In this document: positions 45,963 to 54,743 of the stretch, in pieces
Layout of the letters: each line of letters begins with the position of its first letter
Numbering within the stretch: the first letter of the stretch is position 1
Source: Spirochaetales bacterium
GTDB taxonomy: Bacteria > Spirochaetota > Spirochaetia > UBA9216
Assembly: GCA_016342585.1 (NCBI GenBank)
Contig: JAEINK010000029.1
Span: 1 to 58,540 of the forward strand
Direction of reading: 5' to 3'
DNA length: 58,540 nucleotides
Position numbers and translations under genes: made by a program
The notes under the pieces: generated by a model
What the model saw: the letters and a program-made list of their open reading frames with translations, nothing else
What the model was told of the DNA's origin: nothing
Databases searched by the model: none

Positions 45963-46415
45963 TCACTCTTCCATAAGGATACTGACATCCTGATTAAAGA
46001 TCTTCCATTCACCTTCAACCTCTCTCAGTTTAAATACATTTTTCATGGTTGTTTCCGAAAACTCCTCGGAAGCAGGTATCACAAGATAAAGAGTAGCCGT
46101 AACAATCGAACCGTCAGTTGAGTACTCAGCCCGGTTAAGATCGATAGAAATACCATTGGGACTATTCATTGATTCTAACTGGCCGGCCTTTAACTCTTCC
46201 CAATCATCTACTATGTCTACCCCGCCGGGGAATGAAAATTTAAAGACGATCTCCTTACTATAGGTGGCCATCATCTGATCGATGTCACTCTTATCCCAGC
46301 TTTCAGCCCAGAGTCTCATGACATCACCGGCTTTGTCTTCCATGGAAGGCGGTACAGAAACGCAGGAAGAGAGTAATAGCAATAAAATCAGAAAAATGTT
46401 CAGAATTATTTTCAT
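45963..46415 (-). CDS. Lipoprotein with NTF2-like (SnoaL/DUF4440) domain
   Basis: 150 residues. Signal peptide with lipobox LSSC. The rest has the NTF2-like pattern: a helix with WAESWDKSDIDQMMATYS, the strand KEIVFKF and a closing GEWKIFNQDV. The function of such domains varies and cannot be named. AAGGAG lies seven bases before the ATG at 46415, inside the longer frame. The 185 bp that follow up to nicO contain no feature I can support. Confidence 0.78.
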   Translation of the reverse strand: MKIILNIFLILLLLLSSCVSVPPSMEDKAGDVMRLWAESWDKSDIDQMMATYSKEIVFKFSFPGGVDIVDDWEELKAGQLESMNSPNGISIDLNRAEYSTDGSIVTATLYLVIPASEEFSETTMKNVFKLREVEGEWKIFNQDVSILMEE

Positions 46416-46618
46416 TCTTATTCTCCTTGACACACATTTTTATAATCATACTATGACATTCTCATATTGTCCAATTTCCGGTATCAAGAGAAGTAAAAAG
46501 AAGGGGTGGCGGAACAGCCCCCCGGTGTGCCGGCGGCGGCGACAGAGCCGGGAAAAACACCGGAAAAAGGGGGTGTGGAGAGAGGGGAAGACCTTCCCCT
46601 TCCGGAATTATATTGAGA

Positions 46619-47668
46619 TCAGGCCCGGACAATTTCCATAAAAGAAGAGAGAAAGGGCCAGGCCATATAGAGAGAAAAGCAGATTATGAAAATATAGGCT
46701 CCATTTTCGAGTAATCCGGAGATCCTGTCAAACCAGACTTCATTATCTTTTAGTCTGCTGAAAAGACCCTCCCGACCGGCGAAGGCAAGGTAACCGGCGG
46801 TGGAAATCACCACCCCCATCCCAATGGACATGCAGACAATGGCAAAGATTCCCGCCCCGAGGAGACCGAGAGAGATGGAAAACATGAGGATCATGGAAGC
46901 CCCCGGACAGGGAAGGAGGCTCGAAACGAGAATAACAGGATAAATTTTTCGGATTGATTCCCCCCCTCCGATATCGACAGCCAAAGCATCCCCCGAACCT
47001 TTTTCGAAGTTATTCCTTAAATGATGATGACCTCCCCGAATAAGGGAGAGAACAAGAAGTGTCAGAGAAAGGAGAGTTAACAACAGGTAGGTTCCACCCT
47101 CCAGATAGACACTCACCCGGCTCGATGAGTTCACCAGAGAAACTCCCCGAACGATGAAATTCAGGATCAGAATGAGGATGAGACTGACCGCAGCATGGAC
47201 GCCGGCGGCGAGGAACCCTCCAGCCAGCGGCTCCCACCAACGGGCCTTCCGTCCCAGAAACAGTGAAAAAACGATAGTTTTGCGGTGACCGGGACCTGCA
47301 CCGTGAAATAAGCCGTATAAAAAGGCAGCCGCCCCGAGGGCAAGAAAAAGACGTGGCGCCGGATCACTCTTCATAGCATTAAGATAATCGGCAGCCTTTT
47401 CACGAAAACCGAATTGGATTTCTGTTAAAATGGTGGAAGTCCCACCGGATCCCGCTCTGGCCGGTTTAACCTCATCCTTCGGCTCTCCGCCGCCCATAAA
47501 TGGGTTCGCCGGAAGGGGCACCGATGCTCCTCCGAATAATGAAAAGAGGATGATTACAAAAAAGAGTGAGGAGCGCAGATGTAGATTAAACCTGAAGAAG
47601 AGACGACCCTCCGGTGATTTTTCAGCGGAGGGGCTGTTCGGCCACATAAAGGAACTAAAACCAGACAT
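46619..47668 (-). CDS. NicO/RcnA-family nickel/cobalt transporter
   Basis: 349 residues. After an N-terminal export segment come six or so membrane helices with the family motifs LFHGAGPGHRKT and LLPCPGAS, which form the metal pathway. A His-rich cytoplasmic loop (GGHHHLRNN) is typical. The ATG at 47668 overlaps the end of the DUF1007 gene by 14 bp, so the two are translationally coupled. Direction of transport and the metal (Ni, Co or another) are not settled by sequence. Confidence 0.85.
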   Translation of the reverse strand: MSGFSSFMWPNSPSAEKSPEGRLFFRFNLHLRSSLFFVIILFSLFGGASVPLPANPFMGGGEPKDEVKPARAGSGGTSTILTEIQFGFREKAADYLNAMKSDPAPRLFLALGAAAFLYGLFHGAGPGHRKTIVFSLFLGRKARWWEPLAGGFLAAGVHAAVSLILILILNFIVRGVSLVNSSSRVSVYLEGGTYLLLTLLSLTLLVLSLIRGGHHHLRNNFEKGSGDALAVDIGGGESIRKIYPVILVSSLLPCPGASMILMFSISLGLLGAGIFAIVCMSIGMGVVISTAGYLAFAGREGLFSRLKDNEVWFDRISGLLENGAYIFIICFSLYMAWPFLSSFMEIVRA

Positions 47669-48284
47669 GGGCCTCTTCCGGATAGGCTGTTTCCAGACCG
47701 GGCTTCCACTGGTCGTAGGTTGTATCATCATCGACTGTTCCCATGGGGTTATAGTAAACCGGATAATCTTTATTCTCTTCAAGCCTGAAATCGGGCATGG
47801 CACCCGATGCCTGACGAACGATAATCGCAGGATCTGCATATTGAACAGCACAGAAATAGGTCGGGTCAAAGACATTTACACTGATATCCTTTCCCAGAGA
47901 CCACTCTTGAAACGAAACAAAGAACCGATAGAATAGCTTACCTTCAACCTGTCTTACCGAAAAACCAGAGGTCCCGGAAGGTGTGTATCTTTGATCACCC
48001 TCTCTTATCGAAAGAAAATAACCGTAATTTTCAAGATTGATAAAGGCGTAATCATGTACGCTTTGAGTCTCATCGGCATCAAACTCCCCGTCCTTGTTCC
48101 AGTCGTAACTATCGATTATGGAGAGAGAGAACATTGAATCAAAACCCCAGTCCACCCAGACACCGAGAAAGGTCTCACCATCACACTCAAACTCTAATTT
48201 TGGAAGAAGGAGCATGTGCGGATGAGCGGAAAGTAAAAAACAGGAACATAGAATCAGCGTCAGTAGCAGTAATAATTTTCTCAT
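47655..48284 (-). CDS. DUF1007-family periplasmic protein
   Basis: 209 residues. Signal peptide LLLLLTLILCSCFLLSAHPH; mature N terminus HPHM as is typical of DUF1007. An EF-hand-like loop DWNKDGEFDADE may bind Ca2+ or another metal. DUF1007 genes commonly accompany NicO transporters, as here, and are thought to deliver metal. No ribosome-binding site; a TATTAT box ends eight bases before the ATG. Confidence 0.88.
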   Translation of the reverse strand: MRKLLLLLTLILCSCFLLSAHPHMLLLPKLEFECDGETFLGVWVDWGFDSMFSLSIIDSYDWNKDGEFDADETQSVHDYAFINLENYGYFLSIREGDQRYTPSGTSGFSVRQVEGKLFYRFFVSFQEWSLGKDISVNVFDPTYFCAVQYADPAIIVRQASGAMPDFRLEENKDYPVYYNPMGTVDDDTTYDQWKPGLETAYPEEAHVWF

Positions 48285-48292
48285 ACCCAAAG

Positions 48293-48365
48293 ATAATACA
48301 TCCCCCCTTATTTTTTCACAAGAACCAAATGATAGGAATTTTTATAATCAATGATAGGAATTTTT
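48293..48365 (-). promoter_or_regulatory. Promoter and tandem operator of the DUF1007-NicO operon
   Basis: On the minus strand TTGTGA (48316-48321), a 17-bp spacer and TATTAT (48293-48298), with the ATG eight bases further. Just upstream of the -35 box AATGATAGGAATTTTT occurs at 48328 and again at 48350, 22 bp (two helical turns) apart. A metal-responsive regulator is a reasonable guess for the binding protein. Confidence 0.65.
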
Positions 48366-48385
48366 CTGATGAGTAAAAAAGCCAG

Positions 48386-48600
48386 TTACACAAAAGAAAT
48401 TACAGGCTCATTTTTATAATCCCTCTCAATCAAATTCTCCGGAAGTGCAGCCACTTTCGTTAAAAAATCCGGAAAATCAAGAATCTCCTGCTTAAAAACC
48501 CCATCTGCCAGTGAAGTACATATCATGCACAGCCGTATAACCTTAAAACTGCATTCTTCTTCATTCTCAAAGCATACTTCTCCCGGAATGGAACAACTAA
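48386..48600 (-). pseudogene. Open frame without a start, next to the IS91 remnant
   Basis: The minus-strand frame ending at 48386 is open for about 70 codons (ending NEPVISFV) but has no credible start and begins next to the stop codon of the transposase remnant. The Cys-containing CMICTSLADG stretch is not one I recognise. It may be the tail of a gene broken by the IS insertion. Confidence 0.35.
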
Positions 48601-48606
48601 GAAAAA

Positions 48607-49170
48607 CTAATCTGATAATTTCGGATAATCCACACCGGGCGGAGCTCCTCCAACCTTCTTCAGATGTTTCAGAATCCTTTTGATCTCAGTCACATCCTGA
48701 ATTACTGCAATCACTCTCATTTCCGAACCACATTTAAACAAAATTTCCATCTTCATCAAAACCACCCTCCAATACAAGGCAGTGAAAATGGTGGAGACAA
48801 ATTGCCTATGTGGCAGTTTCAGCAGCACCTCTTCTGTCAAATGCACTGCCATAAGTATTGTTCTTTTTTGGCTGCATGACGGGCATAAATAAAAACCTTT
48901 ACAACTGAAAGGCCGAAAGTAGTCATGGCCGCATTCCGGGTTTGTACAGTGAATTCTTGCCACACCATTGAGATAATCACCGCAGGCAAGAAAATGTTCA
49001 CCTACATCCATGATACGGGCAAGATGAAATTTGCCGTATTTTTCTGTGTATTGTTCTTCGTAGATATCACAGAAATCAGTAAAATGCTTCTCAAAAATGG
49101 TATGTAAAACATTTCTCCCGCGCGAAAGATAGCTTTGAGCTTTGGATAGAGGTCTTACTGAAACAGACAC
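48607..49170 (-). pseudogene. IS91-family transposase with internal deletion
   Basis: 187 residues. Residues 1 to about 128 match the N-terminal zinc-binding part of IS91-type transposases (HCTNPECGHDYFRPFSCKGF, LCPSCSQKR, LPHRQFVSTIF). From about 133 the sequence jumps to the C-terminal end of the same family (FKCGSEMRVIAVIQD, ILKHL). The central part with the HUH metal site and catalytic tyrosines is missing, yet the frame is preserved. Inactive remnant; I could not identify the ori or ter ends. Confidence 0.8.
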
Positions 49171-49281
49171 ATTATTATATACATAGGAAAATGTACTGTT
49201 GCTTCAAAGATCGCCATATAAAAAGCGTTGTCTGATTTTTAAACATAAGCTATAGTTTCCTGAGAAAGAGGAACACCGCCC

Positions 49282-50220
49282 TTATACTGCGGCTCTTTGA
49301 AGCAGGTCGAAAACCTGGGCCGGTTTTCGTGTCATTCCCTCAGGCAGCTGCTTTGAGTTGGTCCACTGCCGAGGAGACTGGCCGTACATACGTTTGAACT
49401 CCCGGCTGAATTGAGAGGAACTCATATAGCCTACTTCCATGGCCGCATCGTTCACATTCATCCCTCCGGCAAGCTTCATGGCGGCGTTGTTCAGACGCAT
49501 GGACTTCACAAACTGGATCGGAGGCATGGTTGTCGCCTCCTTGAATTTACGGTGAAACACAGCCCGGCTCATCCCGACCTGATCGGCCATATCTTCTATA
49601 GTAACCGCTTCGCTTATGTGTGAAGTCAAATACTCAATGGAACGTGCGATTTCATTGCCCACTCCGAAGGCGCGTCTTGCTGAATCCCCGGCGTCACCCT
49701 TCAATATGGCGTAATACACCTCCCGAAGCCGGCTATCCCCTAGAACCGCCGTATCCGCAGGGCTGTCCTCCAACTGCAGCAGCCGTAGCAGTGCTTCGGT
49801 GAACGCATCGTCCCAGCGGGCGAGTGAAATGGCCTGCGGGAGCGGTCCGCTCTTAGGCTTGCGGATGGCGCCGGCAGCACTTTCCATCTCAATTAACAGT
49901 TCGGTCATGACCCTTGTATCAAGAGAGATATACACACCAAGCAACGGATTATCCGGTGAGGCTGCAGGGGTCCCCGCCTCCACCGGCATGGACATGGAGC
50001 AGCACATGTATCTGCTGCTGTCATAAACATGTCGTTCACCATCCCATATTGCTTCTTTAGCTCCGTTCACGATGGCTATCACCGTAGGCTCGTAAACGGC
50101 AGGAGTACAGTGAAGCGACTCGGTAACCCGAAAAAGCTGCACACCTCTAACCCCGGTTCCCACCAGCCCGTCCTCGCCTATCCTGTTTTCAATGATTTGT
50201 TTAATCTGTTGCTTACTCAT
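49282..50220 (-). CDS. AraC-family transcriptional regulator
   Basis: 312 residues. N-terminal AraC_N-type cupin-like domain (about 20-190) and a C-terminal double HTH (about 195-300) with AVTIEDMADQVGMSRAVFHR and VNDAAMEVGYMSSSQFSREF. It faces the SDR gene across a 139-bp gap and probably controls it. No ribosome-binding site; a TATCTT box ends six bases before the ATG. Confidence 0.93.
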   Translation of the reverse strand: MSKQQIKQIIENRIGEDGLVGTGVRGVQLFRVTESLHCTPAVYEPTVIAIVNGAKEAIWDGERHVYDSSRYMCCSMSMPVEAGTPAASPDNPLLGVYISLDTRVMTELLIEMESAAGAIRKPKSGPLPQAISLARWDDAFTEALLRLLQLEDSPADTAVLGDSRLREVYYAILKGDAGDSARRAFGVGNEIARSIEYLTSHISEAVTIEDMADQVGMSRAVFHRKFKEATTMPPIQFVKSMRLNNAAMKLAGGMNVNDAAMEVGYMSSSQFSREFKRMYGQSPRQWTNSKQLPEGMTRKPAQVFDLLQRAAV

Positions 50221-50226
50221 GGGGCA

Positions 50227-50255
50227 AAGATACCATCAAAAAACGCGCAATACAA
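50227..50255 (-). promoter_or_regulatory. Promoter of the AraC gene, predicted leaderless
   Basis: TTGTAT (50250-50255), a 17-bp spacer and TATCTT (50227-50232), then six bases to the ATG. Confidence 0.5.
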
Positions 50256-50359
50256 CCTTATCGATACAAATAGGCATAATATAGCGACAATTACCCATAT
50301 ATTTACATGCTTGCAAGAGTTATATTTTATTCAGAAATTGAAACCTAAGGAGTTTATAT

Positions 50360-51310
50360 ATGGCAGATACACAATTTGGAAAAAATGGATGGACACCGGA
50401 TCGAATCGGATCCCTTAAAGGGAAGACTTTCCTTATTACAGGAGCCTCCAGCGGTACAGGATTTGAAGCGGCGAAAATTCTTGCATCCAAAGAGGCAAAG
50501 GTCGTGATGCTGAACCGTAACCCGAAAAAATCAGAGGATTGCATTGCAGCAATAAAAGAAGAGCTTGGCAGCAAGGCAGATGTCACCGCAATCCGTATAG
50601 ACCTTGCCAATCAGTCTTCCGTCAAAGCGGCTGCAGCAGAGATTCTTGGTAAATTCGACCGGATCGATGCTCTCATGTGTAACGGCGCCATCGCCCAGGT
50701 ACCCAAGCGGCAGATAACCATAGACGGGTGGGAAAGCCAGCTTGGCGTAAACTACTACGGTCACTGGACACTGCAGGCCCTGCTCTTCCCGCTGATTGAA
50801 AAGACGGGTGGACGTATCGTAACCGTGGGCAGTATGGGTTATGACATGGGTCTTAAGACTATCAAGTTTGACGATATGAACTGGGATAAGGATTACACCG
50901 CTAATGATGCCTACAGCCAGAGCAAACTGGCCCAGATTATGTCTATTTATGAACTGCAGGACAGATTGAAAGCAGCCGGCAAGACTGGTGTGAAAGCATA
51001 TGCCTGTCATCCGGGTTCTTCGAGAACTTCCCTGATCAAAACCAGCGGCAGCTTTATGATGAGGTTAACGTTCGGTCTGATGAAACTCTCCCCCCTGACC
51101 CAGCCTGCAGAAAATGGTGCCTACCCTGAAATCATGTGCGCCACGGAACCGAACCTCAAAGAGAGCGGGTTCTATGGTCCTACTGGAAGATCAAACTGGG
51201 TAGGTCCGGTGGGCGAACATAAAATAGAGCCTCATGCAAAGGATAAAGCAGTATCGAAGCGGCTGTGGGAAGTTTCGGAAAAGGCTACCGGGGTTACCTG
51301 GGGACTATAG
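50360..51310 (+). CDS. Short-chain dehydrogenase/reductase
   Basis: 316 residues with a Rossmann fold. NAD(P)-binding TGASSGTGFEAA, CNGAIAQ at the NAG position, and catalytic Tyr and Lys in DAYSQSKLA, with Ser in VTVGSMG. It resembles the protochlorophyllide reductase/retinol dehydrogenase-like subgroup in length. Substrate unknown. AAGGAG precedes the ATG. Probably regulated by the divergent AraC-type protein. Confidence 0.92.
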   Translation: MADTQFGKNGWTPDRIGSLKGKTFLITGASSGTGFEAAKILASKEAKVVMLNRNPKKSEDCIAAIKEELGSKADVTAIRIDLANQSSVKAAAAEILGKFDRIDALMCNGAIAQVPKRQITIDGWESQLGVNYYGHWTLQALLFPLIEKTGGRIVTVGSMGYDMGLKTIKFDDMNWDKDYTANDAYSQSKLAQIMSIYELQDRLKAAGKTGVKAYACHPGSSRTSLIKTSGSFMMRLTFGLMKLSPLTQPAENGAYPEIMCATEPNLKESGFYGPTGRSNWVGPVGEHKIEPHAKDKAVSKRLWEVSEKATGVTWGL

Positions 51311-51344
51311 ACGCGCTGATTTCGGGAGCGGGTAAATAAGTAAA

Positions 51345-51482
51345 GTAATCATCGTAACAGGAGCAAGCAGCGGAATTGGTAAAATTGCTGAAGCAGAAGG
51401 TCGAATCGATGTCCTGGTTAATAATGCCGGCTATGCACTATATGGACACCACCTCATTTTATACGAATTTAATTACTTTTAG
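51345..51482 (+). pseudogene. Remnant of a second short-chain dehydrogenase, internally deleted
   Basis: An open stretch of 45 codons reads VIIVTGASSGIGKIAEAEG then RIDVLVNNAGYALYGH. It joins the nucleotide-binding motif of an SDR directly to the NNAG strand, omitting about 50 residues in frame, and then runs into unrelated sequence and a stop. There is no start codon with a ribosome-binding site. It lies just after an intact SDR but is not a copy of it (SSGIG versus SSGTG). Confidence 0.7.
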
Positions 51483-51513
51483 TTTAAACAATTATGTACT
51501 CTATTTTGTTCCG

Positions 51514-52050
51514 TTAATCAATACTATTTGTTACTACAAACCACATTTTCATTAAGTCTTTGCCCTTAATTTCTGTAGTTTCTCTTTCAATAAAGGTAAA
51601 ATCATTCTTTACTAGTTGATAAGTAACATCTGAGATATTAATTTTCATTTCTTCAGAATTAGTTTCCATTCTAGATGCTGTATTAACAGTATCCCCAAAA
51701 ACATCATAAATATATTTCTTTACTCCAACTACTCCACCGACTAATGAACCGGAATGAATTCCAACTCTAATTGTCCATGAAATGGGAGATGTTTGATTTC
51801 GTTTTTTTAAATATTCTATCATTTGGGTTGCCGCCCTAACAATTTTATAAGCGTGGTTCTTTGATTTTTCTGTCATTCCTCCAACAGCTAAATAAGCATC
51901 ACCAATAGTTTTAATTCTGTCACAATCATTAAATTCCATGATGTCATCAAAGGCAGTAAATATTTCATTTAATTCATCAATCAATATCTTTGATTCAAGT
52001 TTAGAGGAAATTCTAGTAAATCCAACAATCCCTACATAATGTTGGGCGCA
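51514..52050 (-). pseudogene. Adenylate/guanylate cyclase catalytic-domain remnant
   Basis: The frame reads YVGIVGFTRISSKL ... IKTIGDAYLAVGG ... VGIHSGSLVGGVVG ... VFGDTVNTASRME, a class III nucleotide cyclase domain. The start is lost: the first metal-binding Asp of the usual FADIVGFT is replaced (YVGIVGFT), and upstream the frame runs into the 3' end of the radical SAM gene at 52032. The first internal ATG is at 51984. The AT content is clearly higher than that of its neighbours. A 5'-truncated, probably transferred fragment. Confidence 0.75.
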
Positions 52051-53348
52051 ATTCGCCGCTTGATCTGATAGCGGTAGAAGAGGTTGAGCATCAGGAAGAA
52101 CAGGTACCGCCGCGGATTACGCCGGAAACGGCGGTTGAAAAGGGTCCGCCGGAGAATATGGGGGATGGTATAGACCCTCTCATAGATTTCCCAGTAGATC
52201 TCATTCAGCTCTTCGGTACTCATATTGGGGTGGGTAATAACAGCATTACTCGGACTGAACTTGTAGAGATCGGTTTCAACGATCCGATGGGCGCTGCACA
52301 TCTGCTTGTAGTAGTCTGTCCCGGGAATGGGCGTCATAATGTAGAATTTTGGAGCAATTATCGGGACGCTGAGCACAAAATCGGCCGTAGCATGGAGAGA
52401 CTCAATGGTATCACCATCTATTCCCACTATCATTTCACTCGCCACTTCAATCCCTGCTTCCGTTACCTTTTCGATAATCTCCGGGTACCAATCCGGGTTG
52501 CACCAGGTCTTTTCGATTGTATCAAAGTTTTCCGGTGTTATACTTTCCAAACCGAAACTTAAAGTATAGCAGCCTGAATCCGCAACGGTCTTCAGGAGCT
52601 CCGGGTTGTCGGCTATGTGGATGGCACACTGGCTCATCCACGTCATATTCAGTTTCTTGATTTCTTTCGCAAGTTCCATCAGATAGGGCGGATCGCTGAC
52701 GATATTGTCATCAATCAGAAGAAACTTCTTGAACCCGAGCTCTTTTACATAGCGGATATCCCGGATGACCTCTTCAATCTCCCGTTTCTGGTAATTCCCC
52801 CTATAGAGGCAGTATATAGAACAGAAACTGCAGGTGTTCGGGCAGCCGCGACCGGCCTGGACAGGGAGGAAATCCCCGATCTTTTTATCAAGAACCAGAT
52901 CGTACCGGGGCAGAGGCCGGGTAAACTCATCGGGCTTTTCGTTGTAGGTCGGTTTAAGACAGCCGGCTTCATAATCGGCTATCACCTGAGTCCAGACAGT
53001 TTCGGCATCACCGATAACGACTGAGTTGGCGAACTTTCCCACCTCTTCGTGAGCCAGACTGGCCATGGGGCCGCCCATAATGACTGTTTTTCCCCGTTTG
53101 CGGAACTCTTCGGCCAGATCCCGGCTGCGTTTGACCGCATGTCCCATTCCCCCCATCCCGATCAATTCGGCATCCGTGTCGAAGGGAATATCCTCAATGG
53201 TTTCCAGACAGATTTCAGCCTCCCAGCCCTCGGGAAGCAAAGCGGCAAGCACAGGATAGGCAAGACCAATGAAATATAAACGCGATTTCTTAACCGGACG
53301 CCCGCGATCATCATAAATAGTCGGCTGTATAAAAAGAACCTTTTTCAT
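52032..53348 (-). CDS. B12-binding-type radical SAM protein (distal)
   Basis: 438 residues. An N-terminal Rossmann-like cobalamin-binding-type domain (about 1-140; GMGGMGHAV, IMGGPMASL) with no DxHxxG motif, as is usual in radical SAM methylases. The radical SAM barrel has CPNTCSFC. The C-terminal helical part is basic and ends IKRRIAPNIM. Fourth and last gene of the operon, eight bases after the other radical SAM gene. Possibly a methylase or C-C bond-forming enzyme; no substrate is evident. Confidence 0.85.
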   Translation of the reverse strand: MKKVLFIQPTIYDDRGRPVKKSRLYFIGLAYPVLAALLPEGWEAEICLETIEDIPFDTDAELIGMGGMGHAVKRSRDLAEEFRKRGKTVIMGGPMASLAHEEVGKFANSVVIGDAETVWTQVIADYEAGCLKPTYNEKPDEFTRPLPRYDLVLDKKIGDFLPVQAGRGCPNTCSFCSIYCLYRGNYQKREIEEVIRDIRYVKELGFKKFLLIDDNIVSDPPYLMELAKEIKKLNMTWMSQCAIHIADNPELLKTVADSGCYTLSFGLESITPENFDTIEKTWCNPDWYPEIIEKVTEAGIEVASEMIVGIDGDTIESLHATADFVLSVPIIAPKFYIMTPIPGTDYYKQMCSAHRIVETDLYKFSPSNAVITHPNMSTEELNEIYWEIYERVYTIPHILRRTLFNRRFRRNPRRYLFFLMLNLFYRYQIKRRIAPNIM

Positions 53349-53356
53349 CGTTTAAC

Positions 53357-54742
53357 TTACCCCTTCATCACCAGTTTGAGATACTGCCAGGTTATATACA
53401 AGGCCCCGGCGGCCGTATGACGATAAACCCGGAAGCCGTAATTCTTAAGGACATACCAGTGTCCCTTGAACCCGGTGCTCGTCTGATAGTAGACCCGGAG
53501 CATATTCCAGTAAAAAGCACGCCGGCTCATCTTCTCGGGTTCGATCAGGATATGCGCCATATCCCAGAGATGGAATTTGTCTCGCGGTACAAGAATCTTA
53601 TCCTTCATCTTCTCGTAAAGAGGTGTTCCGGGGATCGGTGTGATCGGCTGAACATTGAGCAGGGGCATCTTGAACTGCTTCAGGAATTTTATAAGGGTAT
53701 TGAAATTCTCGCGGTCCCAGTCGGTCCCGACGATGATGCCGGAATAACATTCAATTCCCATTTCATCCAGAAGCTGCACAGCCCTGGTGTTCATGGCCAC
53801 GGTTGTCTTTTTCTGGTAGCTTTCGAGTTCCTCTTCCTTGAAACTTTCGATGCCGACAAAAATCGCCTTCAGACCATGCTCCTTTAGAAGCCGAATGGTA
53901 TCGGTATGCTCCGTGATAAAATCGGCCCGGCCGAAAAGAATGAAGTTTTTCTTGATCTGCCTCTCATCCATCAGGGTGCAGAACTGCCGGATCCGGTCGA
54001 TACTCACCAGGAAATCATCGTCGACGATGAAAATATTCTCTTCCTCGATACCGGCCATCTCTTCGACGACCTCCTCAATGGGACGTGCCCAGTAATTGCC
54101 TTGAGTGATGGCAATGCAGTAACAGAACTCACATTTATAGGGACAGCCGAAGCTCGTTTTCACAATGGCACATTTCTCATGAAAGATATAATTGTAGCGG
54201 TCCCGGTACTGCGCCGTCTTTGTCCGGTCGGGAAAGGGATAATCCCCCCAGGCGGTCTCGATCTCACAGGGCTTATCCGGACCGTTCCAGAGACCCGGAA
54301 CATCCCTGCGGATCGTCCCGGCACCGTCCCCTTTTTCAAGAGCGGTCGCCAGCTGGAGCATGGTTTTCATGCCGTTGGCCTTCACGACGTAATCCACCGC
54401 ACTGTCGACAAAATCCTCAGGATTACACTCCGCGTGCACCCCTCCCGCCACCACAGGCAGCCGGGGAAAACGGTCTTTCAATTGCCGGGCGTATTTAATG
54501 ACCTGTCCCACATGGGGAATGTAGGCGGTAAAACCCACAAGATCGGGGTCCGTCTCCCGAATCATGGGAATAAACCGGGACTCGGGTTCCAGAATCATAT
54601 CAATAATACGAACCCGGTGACCGGCCCCCTCCAGGACGGCGCTCAGGTATTCAAGCTCCAAAGGCTCGCTGATCATGAATTTCTGCAGCCCGATGGATTC
54701 CGGGTGCGGTTTGGGTCGAACCAGTACGATACTTAAAGACAT
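53357..54742 (-). CDS. B12-binding-type radical SAM protein (proximal)
   Basis: 461 residues with the same two-domain plan: a cobalamin-binding-type N terminus (about 1-150; VGFTAYIPHVGQV, VVAGGVHAE), the radical SAM motif CPYKCEFC, and a C-terminal region with a hydrophobic end (GALYITWQYLKLVMKG). Clearly related to its downstream neighbour but not a recent duplicate. It starts one base after the preceding acyltransferase stop codon. The family includes lipid, hopanoid and tetrapyrrole modifying enzymes. Confidence 0.87.
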   Translation of the reverse strand: MSLSIVLVRPKPHPESIGLQKFMISEPLELEYLSAVLEGAGHRVRIIDMILEPESRFIPMIRETDPDLVGFTAYIPHVGQVIKYARQLKDRFPRLPVVAGGVHAECNPEDFVDSAVDYVVKANGMKTMLQLATALEKGDGAGTIRRDVPGLWNGPDKPCEIETAWGDYPFPDRTKTAQYRDRYNYIFHEKCAIVKTSFGCPYKCEFCYCIAITQGNYWARPIEEVVEEMAGIEEENIFIVDDDFLVSIDRIRQFCTLMDERQIKKNFILFGRADFITEHTDTIRLLKEHGLKAIFVGIESFKEEELESYQKKTTVAMNTRAVQLLDEMGIECYSGIIVGTDWDRENFNTLIKFLKQFKMPLLNVQPITPIPGTPLYEKMKDKILVPRDKFHLWDMAHILIEPEKMSRRAFYWNMLRVYYQTSTGFKGHWYVLKNYGFRVYRHTAAGALYITWQYLKLVMKG

Positions 54743-54743
54743 T

